Position numbers and translations under genes: made by a program
Shown: one piece after another, positions 1-7,963 of the stretch
Layout: each line of letters opens with the position of its first letter
How positions within the stretch are numbered: the stretch's first letter is position 1
Assembly: GCA_017397655.1 (NCBI GenBank)
Contig: JAFQIG010000014.1
Coordinates: 62,001 to 126,000, forward strand
Origin: Clostridia bacterium
Lineage (GTDB): Bacteria; Bacillota; Clostridia; Oscillospirales; Acutalibacteraceae
Direction: 5' to 3'
DNA length: 64,000 nt
The notes under the pieces: model-generated
Database searches by the model: none
The model's input: only the letters and a program-made list of their open reading frames with translations
Told to the model about the DNA's origin: nothing

Positions 1-2
1 GC

Positions 3-452
3 GATGTCAATACACACAGATGTCTGATAAAGAACAGAACCGATATTTTCGGTGATCAGCTCATTACGGACGGCGATGACAATGTTATCGGTACGGATGA
101 ATATCTGCTTTCAAACGCAACCGATCTCACTATCGAGGATGCCGCCACTCTTGTACTGAGTCATAACGGTGTGTGCTTTCCTGCACACGTTGACAGAGAG
201 TCAAACGGAGTGATAGCGGTACTCGGCTCTTTCCCCGATGAACCTCACTTCAATTGTGCAGAGTTTCACGATTCGGGAAAACAGACCGAATACCTTGAAA
301 GATTCGGAAATCTCCGTGACAAGGTGCTACTTACTTCTTCGGATGCCCATTATCTGTGGGATATCCGTGACAAGGAAGCGTATTTCGACCTTGAGGATGA
401 GCCGTACAGCAGCGCTTTTGTCAGACAAAAATTATTTGAGAAATTAAGGTGA
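3..452 (+). CDS. PHP-domain metal-dependent phosphoesterase, C-terminal part
   Basis: The reading frame is open from the left edge of the window, so the start lies upstream and only about 149 C-terminal residues are seen. The end carries SSDAHYLWDI, the late metal-binding Asp-x-His element of the PHP fold, and FPAHVDRESNG, an earlier His/Asp segment. PHP proteins of this type are putative phosphoesterases or nucleotidases. The gene stops 10 bases before the ATPase-fold gene and is probably the upstream partner in the hydrogenase operon; PHP genes commonly precede hnd/hyd genes in Clostridia (family knowledge). Substrate unknown. Confidence 0.8.
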   Translation, partial: DVNTHRCLIKNRTDIFGDQLITDGDDNVIGTDEYLLSNATDLTIEDAATLVLSHNGVCFPAHVDRESNGVIAVLGSFPDEPHFNCAEFHDSGKQTEYLERFGNLRDKVLLTSSDAHYLWDIRDKEAYFDLEDEPYSSAFVRQKLFEKLR

Positions 453-462
453 TGCCAAGAAT

Positions 463-1011
463 ATGAAGGAGCTTTCATTAAATATTCTTGATATTGCGCA
501 GAATTCTATCAAAGCAGGTGCCTCAAACATTCACATATTGCTCAATGAGAATGAAGAGACGCTTATTATAACCGTCAGGGATGACGGCTGCGGAATGACT
601 GCCGAGATACTGGAAAGAGTTGAAAATCCGTTTTATACCACAAGGACGACAAGAGACGTCGGAATGGGTATACCGCTTTTAAAGCTCGCAGCCGAGCAGA
701 CGGGCGGAGAGGTGACGATAACCTCTGTCAGCGAAACGGATGACCCTGTAAATCACGGAACAACAATTTCTGCAAGTTTTTTTAAGAATCACCTTGACTT
801 TACGCCGCTTGGCGATATAGTCACAACGGTTTGTACATTGATTCACGGTGCACCCGATATCGACTGGAGATACGAACATATCTATGGCGATAATACGGTA
901 TTGCTCGATACAAAGCAAATGCGGGAAATATTAGGCGATGTACCGCTTGATGATATTGAGATTCTTAATTGGATACGGCAGTCCCTCTCGGAGGAATACG
1001 CCGCTTTATAA
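463..1011 (+). CDS. GHKL (HATPase_c) ATP-binding protein of the hydrogenase operon
   Basis: A 182-residue protein with the GHKL ATP-binding fold. The N box is DIAQNSIKAGA (about residues 10-20), the G1 box DDGCGM (40-45) and the G2 box GMGIPLL (67-73). There is no histidine phosphoacceptor domain, sensor or membrane segment, so it is not a complete sensor kinase; it resembles stand-alone anti-sigma-factor-like ATPases. Stand-alone ATPases of this type sit inside many clostridial hnd/hyd operons next to the NuoE-like and thioredoxin-like subunits (family knowledge). It lies between the PHP gene and the [2Fe-2S] gene with short spacing. A regulatory or maturation role is inference. Confidence 0.8.
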   Translation: MKELSLNILDIAQNSIKAGASNIHILLNENEETLIITVRDDGCGMTAEILERVENPFYTTRTTRDVGMGIPLLKLAAEQTGGEVTITSVSETDDPVNHGTTISASFFKNHLDFTPLGDIVTTVCTLIHGAPDIDWRYEHIYGDNTVLLDTKQMREILGDVPLDDIEILNWIRQSLSEEYAAL

Positions 1012-1041
1012 AGATTTAATTTTAGAAAGGAAATAAAAGTT

Positions 1042-1413
1042 ATGAAATCATTGGCTGAGCTTGCTGCAATCAGAGAAAAGATGAAGGATAAGGTAGTTAT
1101 CCGTGAAGGTAGCGGAGACGTAAGAGTTGTTGTCGGTATGGCAACTTGCGGTATCGCTGCAGGTGCAAGACCCGTTCTTAACCGCTTTGTTGAAAAGATC
1201 AGCGAAGAAGGTCTTTCGGACAAGATCACGGTTACACAGACAGGATGCATCGGCATCTGCCAGTTTGAGCCTGTTGTTGAAATTTACGAAGCAGGCAAAG
1301 AAAAAGTTACTTATGTAAAAATGACAGCCGAAAAAGCTGACGAGGTTGTTGAAAAGCACCTTAAGGGCGGCAAGGTTGTTGCAGAATATACAATCAGTGC
1401 GGTAAACGCATAA
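1042..1413 (+). CDS. hndB: HndB-like thioredoxin-fold [2Fe-2S] hydrogenase subunit
   Basis: A 123-residue thioredoxin-like ferredoxin. Three cysteines line up with the family pattern: Cys36 in ATCGIAAGARP, then Cys69 and Cys73 in TGCIGIC. The second cysteine of the classical four-Cys [2Fe-2S] motif is absent, as is usual for HndB-type subunits in my recollection. A good ribosome binding site (AGAAAGGA) precedes the ATG. It sits 13 bases before the NuoF-like subunit, so it is part of the same electron-transfer complex. Confidence 0.82.
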   Translation: MKSLAELAAIREKMKDKVVIREGSGDVRVVVGMATCGIAAGARPVLNRFVEKISEEGLSDKITVTQTGCIGICQFEPVVEIYEAGKEKVTYVKMTAEKADEVVEKHLKGGKVVAEYTISAVNA

Positions 1414-1426
1414 CGGAGGTAATAAT

Positions 1427-3229
1427 ATGATTCGATCCCATGTATTGATTTGCGGCGGTACAGGCTGTACCTCTTCGGGTAGTGCGGTACTCATCGACAC
1501 CTTCGAAGAAGAACTTAAGAAGAACGGTCTTGAAGAGGAAATCAAGATTGTTAAAACAGGTTGTTTCGGACTTTGCGCATTAGGTCCCGTTGTTATCGTT
1601 TACCCTGAGGGAACTTTCTACAGCCAGGTCACTAAAGAGGATGTTAAGGAAATCGTAAGCGAGCATCTTCTCAAGGGCCGTATTGTTGAAAGACTTGTTT
1701 ACGCTGATGTCGGTGAAGATGTCAAGCAGGATGCACAGAAAGTTGTTGCTCTCAGCGACACTAACTTCTACAAGTCTCAGAAGAGAGTTGCTCTTCGTAA
1801 CTGCGGTGTTATCAATCCCGAAAGCATCGACGAGTATATCGCTATGGACGGTTACGCAGCTCTCGGTAAAGTACTTACAGAGATGAAGCCCGAAGACGTT
1901 ATCAACGTTATGAAGGAATCAGGACTTCGTGGCAGAGGCGGCGGAGGATTCCCGACAGGACTTAAGTGGAGCTTCACAGCTGCAAATCAGGCAGACCAGA
2001 AATACGTAGTTTGTAACGCTGACGAAGGCGACCCCGGTGCATTTATGGATCGTTCCGTACTTGAAGGCGATCCCCATTGTATCATCGAAGCAATGGCAAT
2101 CTGCGGTTACGCAACAGGCGCATCCGAAGGCTATGTTTATGTCCGTGCAGAGTACCCCATCGCTGTTAAGCGTCTTGAAATGGCTATCGATCAGGCAAGA
2201 GAATACGGTCTTCTCGGCAAGAATATCTTTGATTCAGGCTTTGACTTTGATCTTTTCATCAGACTCGGTGCAGGCGCATTCGTATGCGGTGAAGAAACAG
2301 CTCTTATGACCTCTATCGAAGGTAACAGAGGCGAGCCCAGACCCCGTCCTCCCTATCCGGCAGTCAAGGGTCTTTTCGGCAAACCCACAACAGAAAACAA
2401 CGTTGAAACATTTGCAAACGTTCCTCAGATCATCCTTAACGGTGCAGAATGGTTTGCATCCATGGGTACAGAAAAATCAAAGGGAACAAAGGTATTTGCA
2501 CTTGGCGGAAACATCAAGAACACAGGTCTTGTTGAGATCCCGATGGGAACAACTCTCCGTCACATCATTGAGGACATCGGCGGCGGTATCCCCGATGGCA
2601 AGAAGTTCAAGGCTGCACAGACAGGTGGACCTTCAGGCGGATGTATCCCGGCAAGCCTTATTGATACAGAAATCGACTACGACAACCTTACTGCAATCGG
2701 TTGTATGATGGGTTCAGGCGGACTTATCGTTATGGACGAAAGCAAGTGTATGGTTGACATCGCTAAGTTCTTCCTGACATCTACTGTTGACGAGAGCTGC
2801 GGTAAGTGTACACCTTGCCGTATCGGTACAGTAAGACTTAAGGAGCTCCTTGACAAGATCACTTCCGGTAACGGAACTCTTGAAGATATCGACAAGATCG
2901 AAGAGCTTTCACACTATATCAAGGCAAACTCTCTTTGCGGTCTTGGTCAGACAGCTCCCAACCCTGTTCTTGCAACACTCAAGTTCTTCCGTGACGAATA
3001 TGTTGCTCACGTTGTTGATAAGAAGTGTCCTGCAGGCGTATGTAAGGATCTTCTCAGATATAAGGTTATCGAAGATAAGTGTAAGGGTTGTACAGCTTGT
3101 GCCAGAGTATGTCCCGTTGGTGCTATCTCCGGCGCTGTTAAGCAGCCTCATACAATCGACTCTACAAAATGTATCAAGTGCGGAGCTTGTATCGAAAAAT
3201 GTAAGTTCGGCGCAATTGTTAAGGAATAA
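1427..3229 (+). CDS. hndC: NuoF-like diaphorase subunit of [FeFe] hydrogenase (HndC/HydB)
   Basis: A 600-residue soluble flavoprotein. Domain order: N-terminal thioredoxin-like [2Fe-2S] domain (Cys9, Cys14, Cys46, Cys50); the NADH/FMN core with GLRGRGGGGFPTGLKW and NADEGDPGAFMDRS; GAGAFVCGEETAL and the PRPRPPYP loop; the [4Fe-4S] motif ESCGKCTPCRIGT; and a C-terminal 2x[4Fe-4S] ferredoxin domain (CKGCTACARVCPVG and CIKCGACIEKC). This is the full HndC/HydB layout that passes electrons between NAD(P)H and the hydrogenase subunit. It lies 14 bases before hndD. Whether the complex is electron-bifurcating cannot be told from the sequence. Confidence 0.93.
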   Translation: MIRSHVLICGGTGCTSSGSAVLIDTFEEELKKNGLEEEIKIVKTGCFGLCALGPVVIVYPEGTFYSQVTKEDVKEIVSEHLLKGRIVERLVYADVGEDVKQDAQKVVALSDTNFYKSQKRVALRNCGVINPESIDEYIAMDGYAALGKVLTEMKPEDVINVMKESGLRGRGGGGFPTGLKWSFTAANQADQKYVVCNADEGDPGAFMDRSVLEGDPHCIIEAMAICGYATGASEGYVYVRAEYPIAVKRLEMAIDQAREYGLLGKNIFDSGFDFDLFIRLGAGAFVCGEETALMTSIEGNRGEPRPRPPYPAVKGLFGKPTTENNVETFANVPQIILNGAEWFASMGTEKSKGTKVFALGGNIKNTGLVEIPMGTTLRHIIEDIGGGIPDGKKFKAAQTGGPSGGCIPASLIDTEIDYDNLTAIGCMMGSGGLIVMDESKCMVDIAKFFLTSTVDESCGKCTPCRIGTVRLKELLDKITSGNGTLEDIDKIEELSHYIKANSLCGLGQTAPNPVLATLKFFRDEYVAHVVDKKCPAGVCKDLLRYKVIEDKCKGCTACARVCPVGAISGAVKQPHTIDSTKCIKCGACIEKCKFGAIVKE

Positions 3230-3243
3230 GGGGGAGCAAATCC

Positions 3244-4989
3244 ATGGAAAATATCAATGTAAAAGTCAACGGCATTGCTGTATCGGTTCCCAAAGGCTCT
3301 ACAGCGCTTGAGGCAGCACGTGCAGCAGGTGTCAGAATCCCGACTCTTTGCTTCCTTAAGGATATCAACGAGATCGGTGCTTGCCGTATCTGCGTAGTAG
3401 AGGCAAGCAAGTCAAGAGGTCTTGTAGCTGCTTGTGTATATCCCGTTAATGACGGTGAAGAAATCGTTACAAACAGCCAGAGACTTATCGATTCAAGAAA
3501 GATCACTCTTGAACTCATTCTTTCCAACCATAAGAAAGAATGTCTTACCTGCGTTCGTTCAGGTAACTGCGAGCTTCAGAAGCTTTGTCAGGAATACGGT
3601 GTTGAGACAGATAACCGCTTTGCAGGTGTTATGAACAAGTATGACATCGACAGATCTGCATCTCATATGTACCGTGATAACGAAAAATGTATCCTTTGCC
3701 GTCGTTGCTCCGCAACTTGTGACAAGGTTCAGTCCGTATTTGTAATCGGTGCCAATGACAGAGGTTTCGATACTCACATTGCATCTCCGTTTGAACTTCC
3801 TCTCGGTGAAGTTTCCTGCGTATCCTGCGGTCAGTGTATCACAGCTTGTCCCACAGGTGCTCTTTCCGAGCGTGACGATACTCAGAAGGTTTACGATGCT
3901 ATTGCTGATCCAACGAAGCACGTTGTCGTTCAGACAGCTCCCGCAGTCCGTGTAGGTCTTGCAGAAGAGTTCGGCTATGATATCGGCACAATCGTAACAG
4001 GCAAGATGGTTTCTGCAATCCGCAGACTCGGTGTTGATAAGGTATTTGATACCAACTTTACAGCCGACCTTACCATTATGGAAGAAGCTACCGAATTCCT
4101 CGGCAGATATACCAAGAAGGAAAATCTTCCTCTTATCACATCCTGCTCACCCGGATGGATCAAGTATGCAGAGTTCTACTATCCCGAACTCATTCCCAAC
4201 ATCTCTTCCTGTAAGTCTCCTCAGGGTATGTTCGGCTCTGTTGCAAAGACATACTATGCAGAGAAGATGGGCATTGACCCCAAGGATATCTTTGTTGTCA
4301 GCGTAATGCCCTGTACAGCCAAGAAGTTTGAGGCTGAAAGACTTGATCACACAGCAGTTGAAGGACTTCCCGATATTGACGTTGTTCTTACAGTCAGAGA
4401 GCTTGCAAGAATGATCCGCAAGAACGGTATCATGTTCAACGATCTTCCCGATGATACATTCGATGCTCCGTTCGGACTCGGTTCAGGCGCAGGCACAATC
4501 TTCGGTGCTACAGGCGGTGTTATGGAAGCTGCTCTCAGAACAGCAACAAAGGTTCTTACAGGCGAAGAAGCAGAAGAGCTTTCATTTGTCGATGTAAGAG
4601 GCACAAAGGGCATCAAGGAAGCAGAATACACTTTGGCAGGTAACACTATCAAGGTAGCTGTAGTTTCCGGTCTTGCTAACACAAAGAAGCTTCTTGAAAT
4701 GGTCAAGTCCGGTGAAAAGACATATGACTTTATCGAAGTTATGGCTTGTCCCGGTGGCTGTGTAAACGGTGGCGGTCAGCCTGTTCTTCCTGCAGATGTT
4801 CTTAACACGGTTGACGTTAAGGCTAAGAGAGCACAGGGTCTGTACAACGATGACAAGAATCTTCCTGTTCGTCAGTCTCACGAGAACGAAGACGTCAAGA
4901 GAATTTATGCAGAATACTTTGGTGAACCCAACAGCCACAAGGCTCACGAGATTCTCCACACAGCATATACTGCACGTAAAAAGTATTAA
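3244..4989 (+). CDS. hndD: [FeFe] hydrogenase catalytic subunit (HndD/HydA type)
   Basis: A 581-residue catalytic subunit producing or oxidising H2. N-terminal [2Fe-2S] domain with Cys36, Cys47, Cys50 and Cys64; His-Cys [4Fe-4S] cluster with His96, Cys100, Cys103 and Cys109; two [4Fe-4S] clusters with Cys149/152/155/159 and Cys192/195/198/202. The H-cluster loops are TSCSPGWIKY (about 299-308), MPCTAKKFE (about 356) and MACPGGCVNGGGQP (about 500). The C terminus is the small-subunit-like helical domain. The first H-cluster loop reads TSCS rather than the textbook TSCC. No signal peptide, so cytoplasmic. A strong terminator follows, making this the last gene of the operon. Confidence 0.95.
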   Translation: MENINVKVNGIAVSVPKGSTALEAARAAGVRIPTLCFLKDINEIGACRICVVEASKSRGLVAACVYPVNDGEEIVTNSQRLIDSRKITLELILSNHKKECLTCVRSGNCELQKLCQEYGVETDNRFAGVMNKYDIDRSASHMYRDNEKCILCRRCSATCDKVQSVFVIGANDRGFDTHIASPFELPLGEVSCVSCGQCITACPTGALSERDDTQKVYDAIADPTKHVVVQTAPAVRVGLAEEFGYDIGTIVTGKMVSAIRRLGVDKVFDTNFTADLTIMEEATEFLGRYTKKENLPLITSCSPGWIKYAEFYYPELIPNISSCKSPQGMFGSVAKTYYAEKMGIDPKDIFVVSVMPCTAKKFEAERLDHTAVEGLPDIDVVLTVRELARMIRKNGIMFNDLPDDTFDAPFGLGSGAGTIFGATGGVMEAALRTATKVLTGEEAEELSFVDVRGTKGIKEAEYTLAGNTIKVAVVSGLANTKKLLEMVKSGEKTYDFIEVMACPGGCVNGGGQPVLPADVLNTVDVKAKRAQGLYNDDKNLPVRQSHENEDVKRIYAEYFGEPNSHKAHEILHTAYTARKKY

Positions 4990-4997
4990 TTAACATT

Positions 4998-5030
4998 CGG
5001 AGGTGTTTCATCGGAGACACCTCCGTTTTT
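4998..5030 (+). terminator. Rho-independent terminator of the hydrogenase operon
   Basis: Perfect 9-base stem (CGGAGGTGT / ACACCTCCG) followed by TTTTT, 8 bases after the hndD stop codon. Confidence 0.9.
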
Positions 5031-5042
5031 AACGGTGATCAT

Positions 5043-5300
5043 ATGCGATACAACTACAAAACAGAAAATACGTGTTCTCGATACATCAGCTTTGATCTTG
5101 ACGGAAATGTAGTTAGTGATATCGAATTTACAGGCGGATGTAACGGAAATCTTAAGGCGATATCAAAACTTCTTCAGGGTGTTACTGTAGAAGAGATAGA
5201 GAATAAGCTTCTCGGAAATACGTGCGGTAACCGCAATACTTCCTGTGCAGATCAGTTGGCAAAGGCTGTCCGCATGGCATATGAAGAGAGCAAAAAATAA
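5043..5300 (+). CDS. TSCPD-domain small protein
   Basis: An 85-residue protein of the small TSCPD family (TIGR03905-like). Conserved cysteines are visible at positions 11, 33, 61 and 68, including GGCNGN and NTSCADQLAKAV. The TSCPD domain also occurs at the C terminus of vitamin-B12-dependent ribonucleotide reductases, where it carries metal/redox cysteines, but the stand-alone protein has no settled function. It follows the hydrogenase terminator and has its own terminator, so it may be transcribed alone. Confidence 0.82.
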   Translation: MRYNYKTENTCSRYISFDLDGNVVSDIEFTGGCNGNLKAISKLLQGVTVEEIENKLLGNTCGNRNTSCADQLAKAVRMAYEESKK

Positions 5301-5307
5301 AACAAGA

Positions 5308-5350
5308 CGGTGATAAGTTGTTATTTGTGATAACTTATTACCGTTTTTTT
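5308..5350 (+). terminator. Rho-independent terminator after the TSCPD gene
   Basis: A stem of about 12 bases (CGGTGATAAGTT pairing with AACTTATTACCG, one G-U pair) followed by TTTTTTT. Confidence 0.85.
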
Positions 5351-5369
5351 GTATAATTTCGATTTTCTA

Positions 5370-5397
5370 TTGACATTATTTTTTGTTACATTATAAT
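5370..5397 (+). promoter_or_regulatory. Sigma-A-type promoter for the GH116 gene
   Basis: TTGACA (5370-5375), 16-base spacer, TATAAT (5392-5397), 30 bases before the GH116 start codon. Confidence 0.75.
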
Positions 5398-5427
5398 AAA
5401 AGTATCTCTATATGGGAGCGATGTATA

Positions 5428-7944
5428 ATGATATATAAAGGCAGGTTTACTAAAGAGATATCATTTCCGCTTGGCGGTATCGGTAGCGGCAGCATAGGGC
5501 TTGGCGGCAACGGTGTTCTCAAAGATTGGGAAATTTTTAACCGACCGTCAAAGGGCAGTATTAACGGCTTTACAAACTTTGCTGTCAAAGCGATTACAAA
5601 GGATAATGTGGTTACCAGAATTCTTAACGGTGATTTGCTTGACAACTATTCAGGCATTTACGGCAGAGGATACGGTTCGGGTGCCGATCAGAGCACAATG
5701 TGCGGATTTCCGCATTTTAAGGATCACACCTTCAAGGGCGAGTTTCCTGTTGCAGAGATAGACTTTTCGGACCCTGATTTTCCGGGTGAAGTTACACTTC
5801 GTGCATTTAATCCGTTTATACCTCTTGATGAGGATAATTCAAGTATACCGGGAGCCTTTTTTAACGTTATATTTAAAAATACTACCGATCAGGAAATAGA
5901 GTTTCATACGGCACTTTCAGTTTGCAACCCCTTTGAAGTGTCGGTTAATACCGAAAAAGATCTCGGTGCTTATAAAGCAATAACGCTTATGAACAGCGGT
6001 GCCGACAAGGACAGCACGGAGTACGGAGATATCACATTTGCTACTGACAGCGAAAACTGCTATTCTCAGTGCTATTGGTACCGTGGCACTTGGAACGATG
6101 ATAAGGTTACATTCTGGAACAACTTCAACTCACGTGAAAGAATGCCGAGCCGTAATTACGATACGGAAAAGCTTAATATAAACAACAAAGATCATGCGAC
6201 AATAGGAAGATTCTGTACGGTTTTGCCGGGCGAAGAGGTTGCGTTCAGATTCATTCTTACATGGAATATCCCCAACAACTATAACTATTGGGAACAGGAC
6301 AAAGACGACAAAAACGAAACCTGGAAGAATTATTACGCAGTTCTGTTTGAGGATTCTGTGGCATCAGCAGTTTATTCTTTGAAAAACTGGGATATGCTGT
6401 ACAGCAGAACAAAAGCATTTAAAGATGCTCTGTATTCGATGACACTTGATGAAACGGTTCTTGATGCTGCTGTTTCGTCGCTGTCAATACTTAAAACTGC
6501 AACGGTTTTAAGACTTGAGGACGGTTCCTTTTACGGATGGGAAGGACTTAATCAGACAACAGGCTCTTGCGAGGGAACGTGTCAGCACGTATGGAACTAT
6601 GCATATGCGCTTTGCTTCCTGTTTCCGAAGCTTGAAAGATCCATTCGTCAGAATGAGTTTGATTATGAGGTGTTACCGTCGGGTCACAGCTATTTCAGAC
6701 TGAAGCTTCCGCTGTCACGCAACCCTAAAGGCTGGGCTGCTTGTGTTGACGGACAGATGGGAATGGTCATCAAAAGCTATCGTGAGTGGAAGATATCGGG
6801 TGATGATGATTTCCTGAAAAAGAACTGGGAAAAGATAAAGCTTGTGCTGGACTACGCAACAAGTCCTGAAAACGAGCATAAGTGGGATGAAAATGCCGAC
6901 GGTGTGCTTGAGGGCAGACAGCATCATACGCTTGATATGGAACTTTTCGGACCGTCTGCGTGGCTCCAGGGAATGTATCTTGCGGCACTCAAAGCAGCAT
7001 CCGAAATGGCAGATTATCTTGGTGAAAACGATACAAAGGAAAAATATCTGTCTATGTTCCGAAGCGGTAAAAAGTGGACGGCAGAGAATCTTTTTAACGG
7101 TGAATATTTCATTCAGAAAATAGATTTAAAGGATAAGTCGGTCATCGATCGCTTTGACGCACAGAATTACTGGAACAGCGAGACGGGCGAGATAAAGTAT
7201 CAGATAGGTGAGGGCTGTGCGATAGATCAGCTTCTCGGTCAATGGCACGCAGATCTTTTGTCACTCGGTGATATATTTGATCCCGATCAGGCGGATACGG
7301 CACTTGATACGATATTCAGATCAAACTTCATAGAATGTATGCGAGGCTTTGCGAATCCGTGGAGAGTCTTTGCGTTAAATGATGAATCAGGTACCGTAAT
7401 TTGCTCATATCCCGATATGGCAAAGAAACCCGCAATTCCCGTTCCTTATTGTGAAGAGGTTATGACAGGCTTCGAATATGCGTATGCAGGCGAGCTTATA
7501 ATCAAAGGAAAAACAGATAAAGGTATCAGGGTTGTAAAAGCAATCCGTGACAGATACGATGGAGAAAAGAGGAATCCGTATAACGAGATCGAATGCGGTT
7601 GCAACTACGCACGTGTGATGGCGGCATTTGCGCTTGTTTCGGCATTCAGCGGATTCAGCTTCCATCTGCCGAAAGGATACATAGGCTTTGCGCCTGTAGT
7701 AAAGGGCGATTTCAGATGTGTTTTCAGCCTTGCGACAGGGTGGGGCGAGTATGTAAGAAACGACTCATCAGTAAAACTGACGATCAGAGAGGGAAGCCTT
7801 TGCTTGTCATCCTTTGCACCGGGTACGGAAAGGGAGATAAAAGAGCTGTATATCGACGGTAAAAAGACAGAATATTCTGTCAGCGGTTCAGTAATACAGT
7901 TTGAAAAAATCGTTGTTACAAAAGAGATTTTAATAAAAATCTGA
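5428..7944 (+). CDS. GH116-family glycosidase (non-lysosomal glucosylceramidase-like)
   Basis: An 838-residue protein of the GH116/DUF608 type. It starts with the family signature FPLGGIGSGSIGLGGNG, followed by an N-terminal beta domain to about residue 300 and an (alpha/alpha)6 toroid with GTCQHVWNYAYAL, YREWKISGDDDF and DGVLEGRQHHTLDMELFG. Family members hydrolyse beta-glucosides or beta-xylosides. I chose the ATG at 5428, with GGGAG about 9 bases upstream, over an in-frame ATG at 5383 that lies before the promoter -10. No signal peptide, so it should act on imported sugars. It is followed after 19 bases by GH78, suggesting one transcript. The exact substrate is not readable. Confidence 0.82.
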   Translation: MIYKGRFTKEISFPLGGIGSGSIGLGGNGVLKDWEIFNRPSKGSINGFTNFAVKAITKDNVVTRILNGDLLDNYSGIYGRGYGSGADQSTMCGFPHFKDHTFKGEFPVAEIDFSDPDFPGEVTLRAFNPFIPLDEDNSSIPGAFFNVIFKNTTDQEIEFHTALSVCNPFEVSVNTEKDLGAYKAITLMNSGADKDSTEYGDITFATDSENCYSQCYWYRGTWNDDKVTFWNNFNSRERMPSRNYDTEKLNINNKDHATIGRFCTVLPGEEVAFRFILTWNIPNNYNYWEQDKDDKNETWKNYYAVLFEDSVASAVYSLKNWDMLYSRTKAFKDALYSMTLDETVLDAAVSSLSILKTATVLRLEDGSFYGWEGLNQTTGSCEGTCQHVWNYAYALCFLFPKLERSIRQNEFDYEVLPSGHSYFRLKLPLSRNPKGWAACVDGQMGMVIKSYREWKISGDDDFLKKNWEKIKLVLDYATSPENEHKWDENADGVLEGRQHHTLDMELFGPSAWLQGMYLAALKAASEMADYLGENDTKEKYLSMFRSGKKWTAENLFNGEYFIQKIDLKDKSVIDRFDAQNYWNSETGEIKYQIGEGCAIDQLLGQWHADLLSLGDIFDPDQADTALDTIFRSNFIECMRGFANPWRVFALNDESGTVICSYPDMAKKPAIPVPYCEEVMTGFEYAYAGELIIKGKTDKGIRVVKAIRDRYDGEKRNPYNEIECGCNYARVMAAFALVSAFSGFSFHLPKGYIGFAPVVKGDFRCVFSLATGWGEYVRNDSSVKLTIREGSLCLSSFAPGTEREIKELYIDGKKTEYSVSGSVIQFEKIVVTKEILIKI

Positions 7945-7963
7945 ATAAAGAAAGGTGAATGTT

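Noticed and set aside
5383..5427. An upstream ATG extending the GH116 protein by 15 residues
   Set aside because: It would begin upstream of the -10 box of the only good promoter and has no ribosome binding site.
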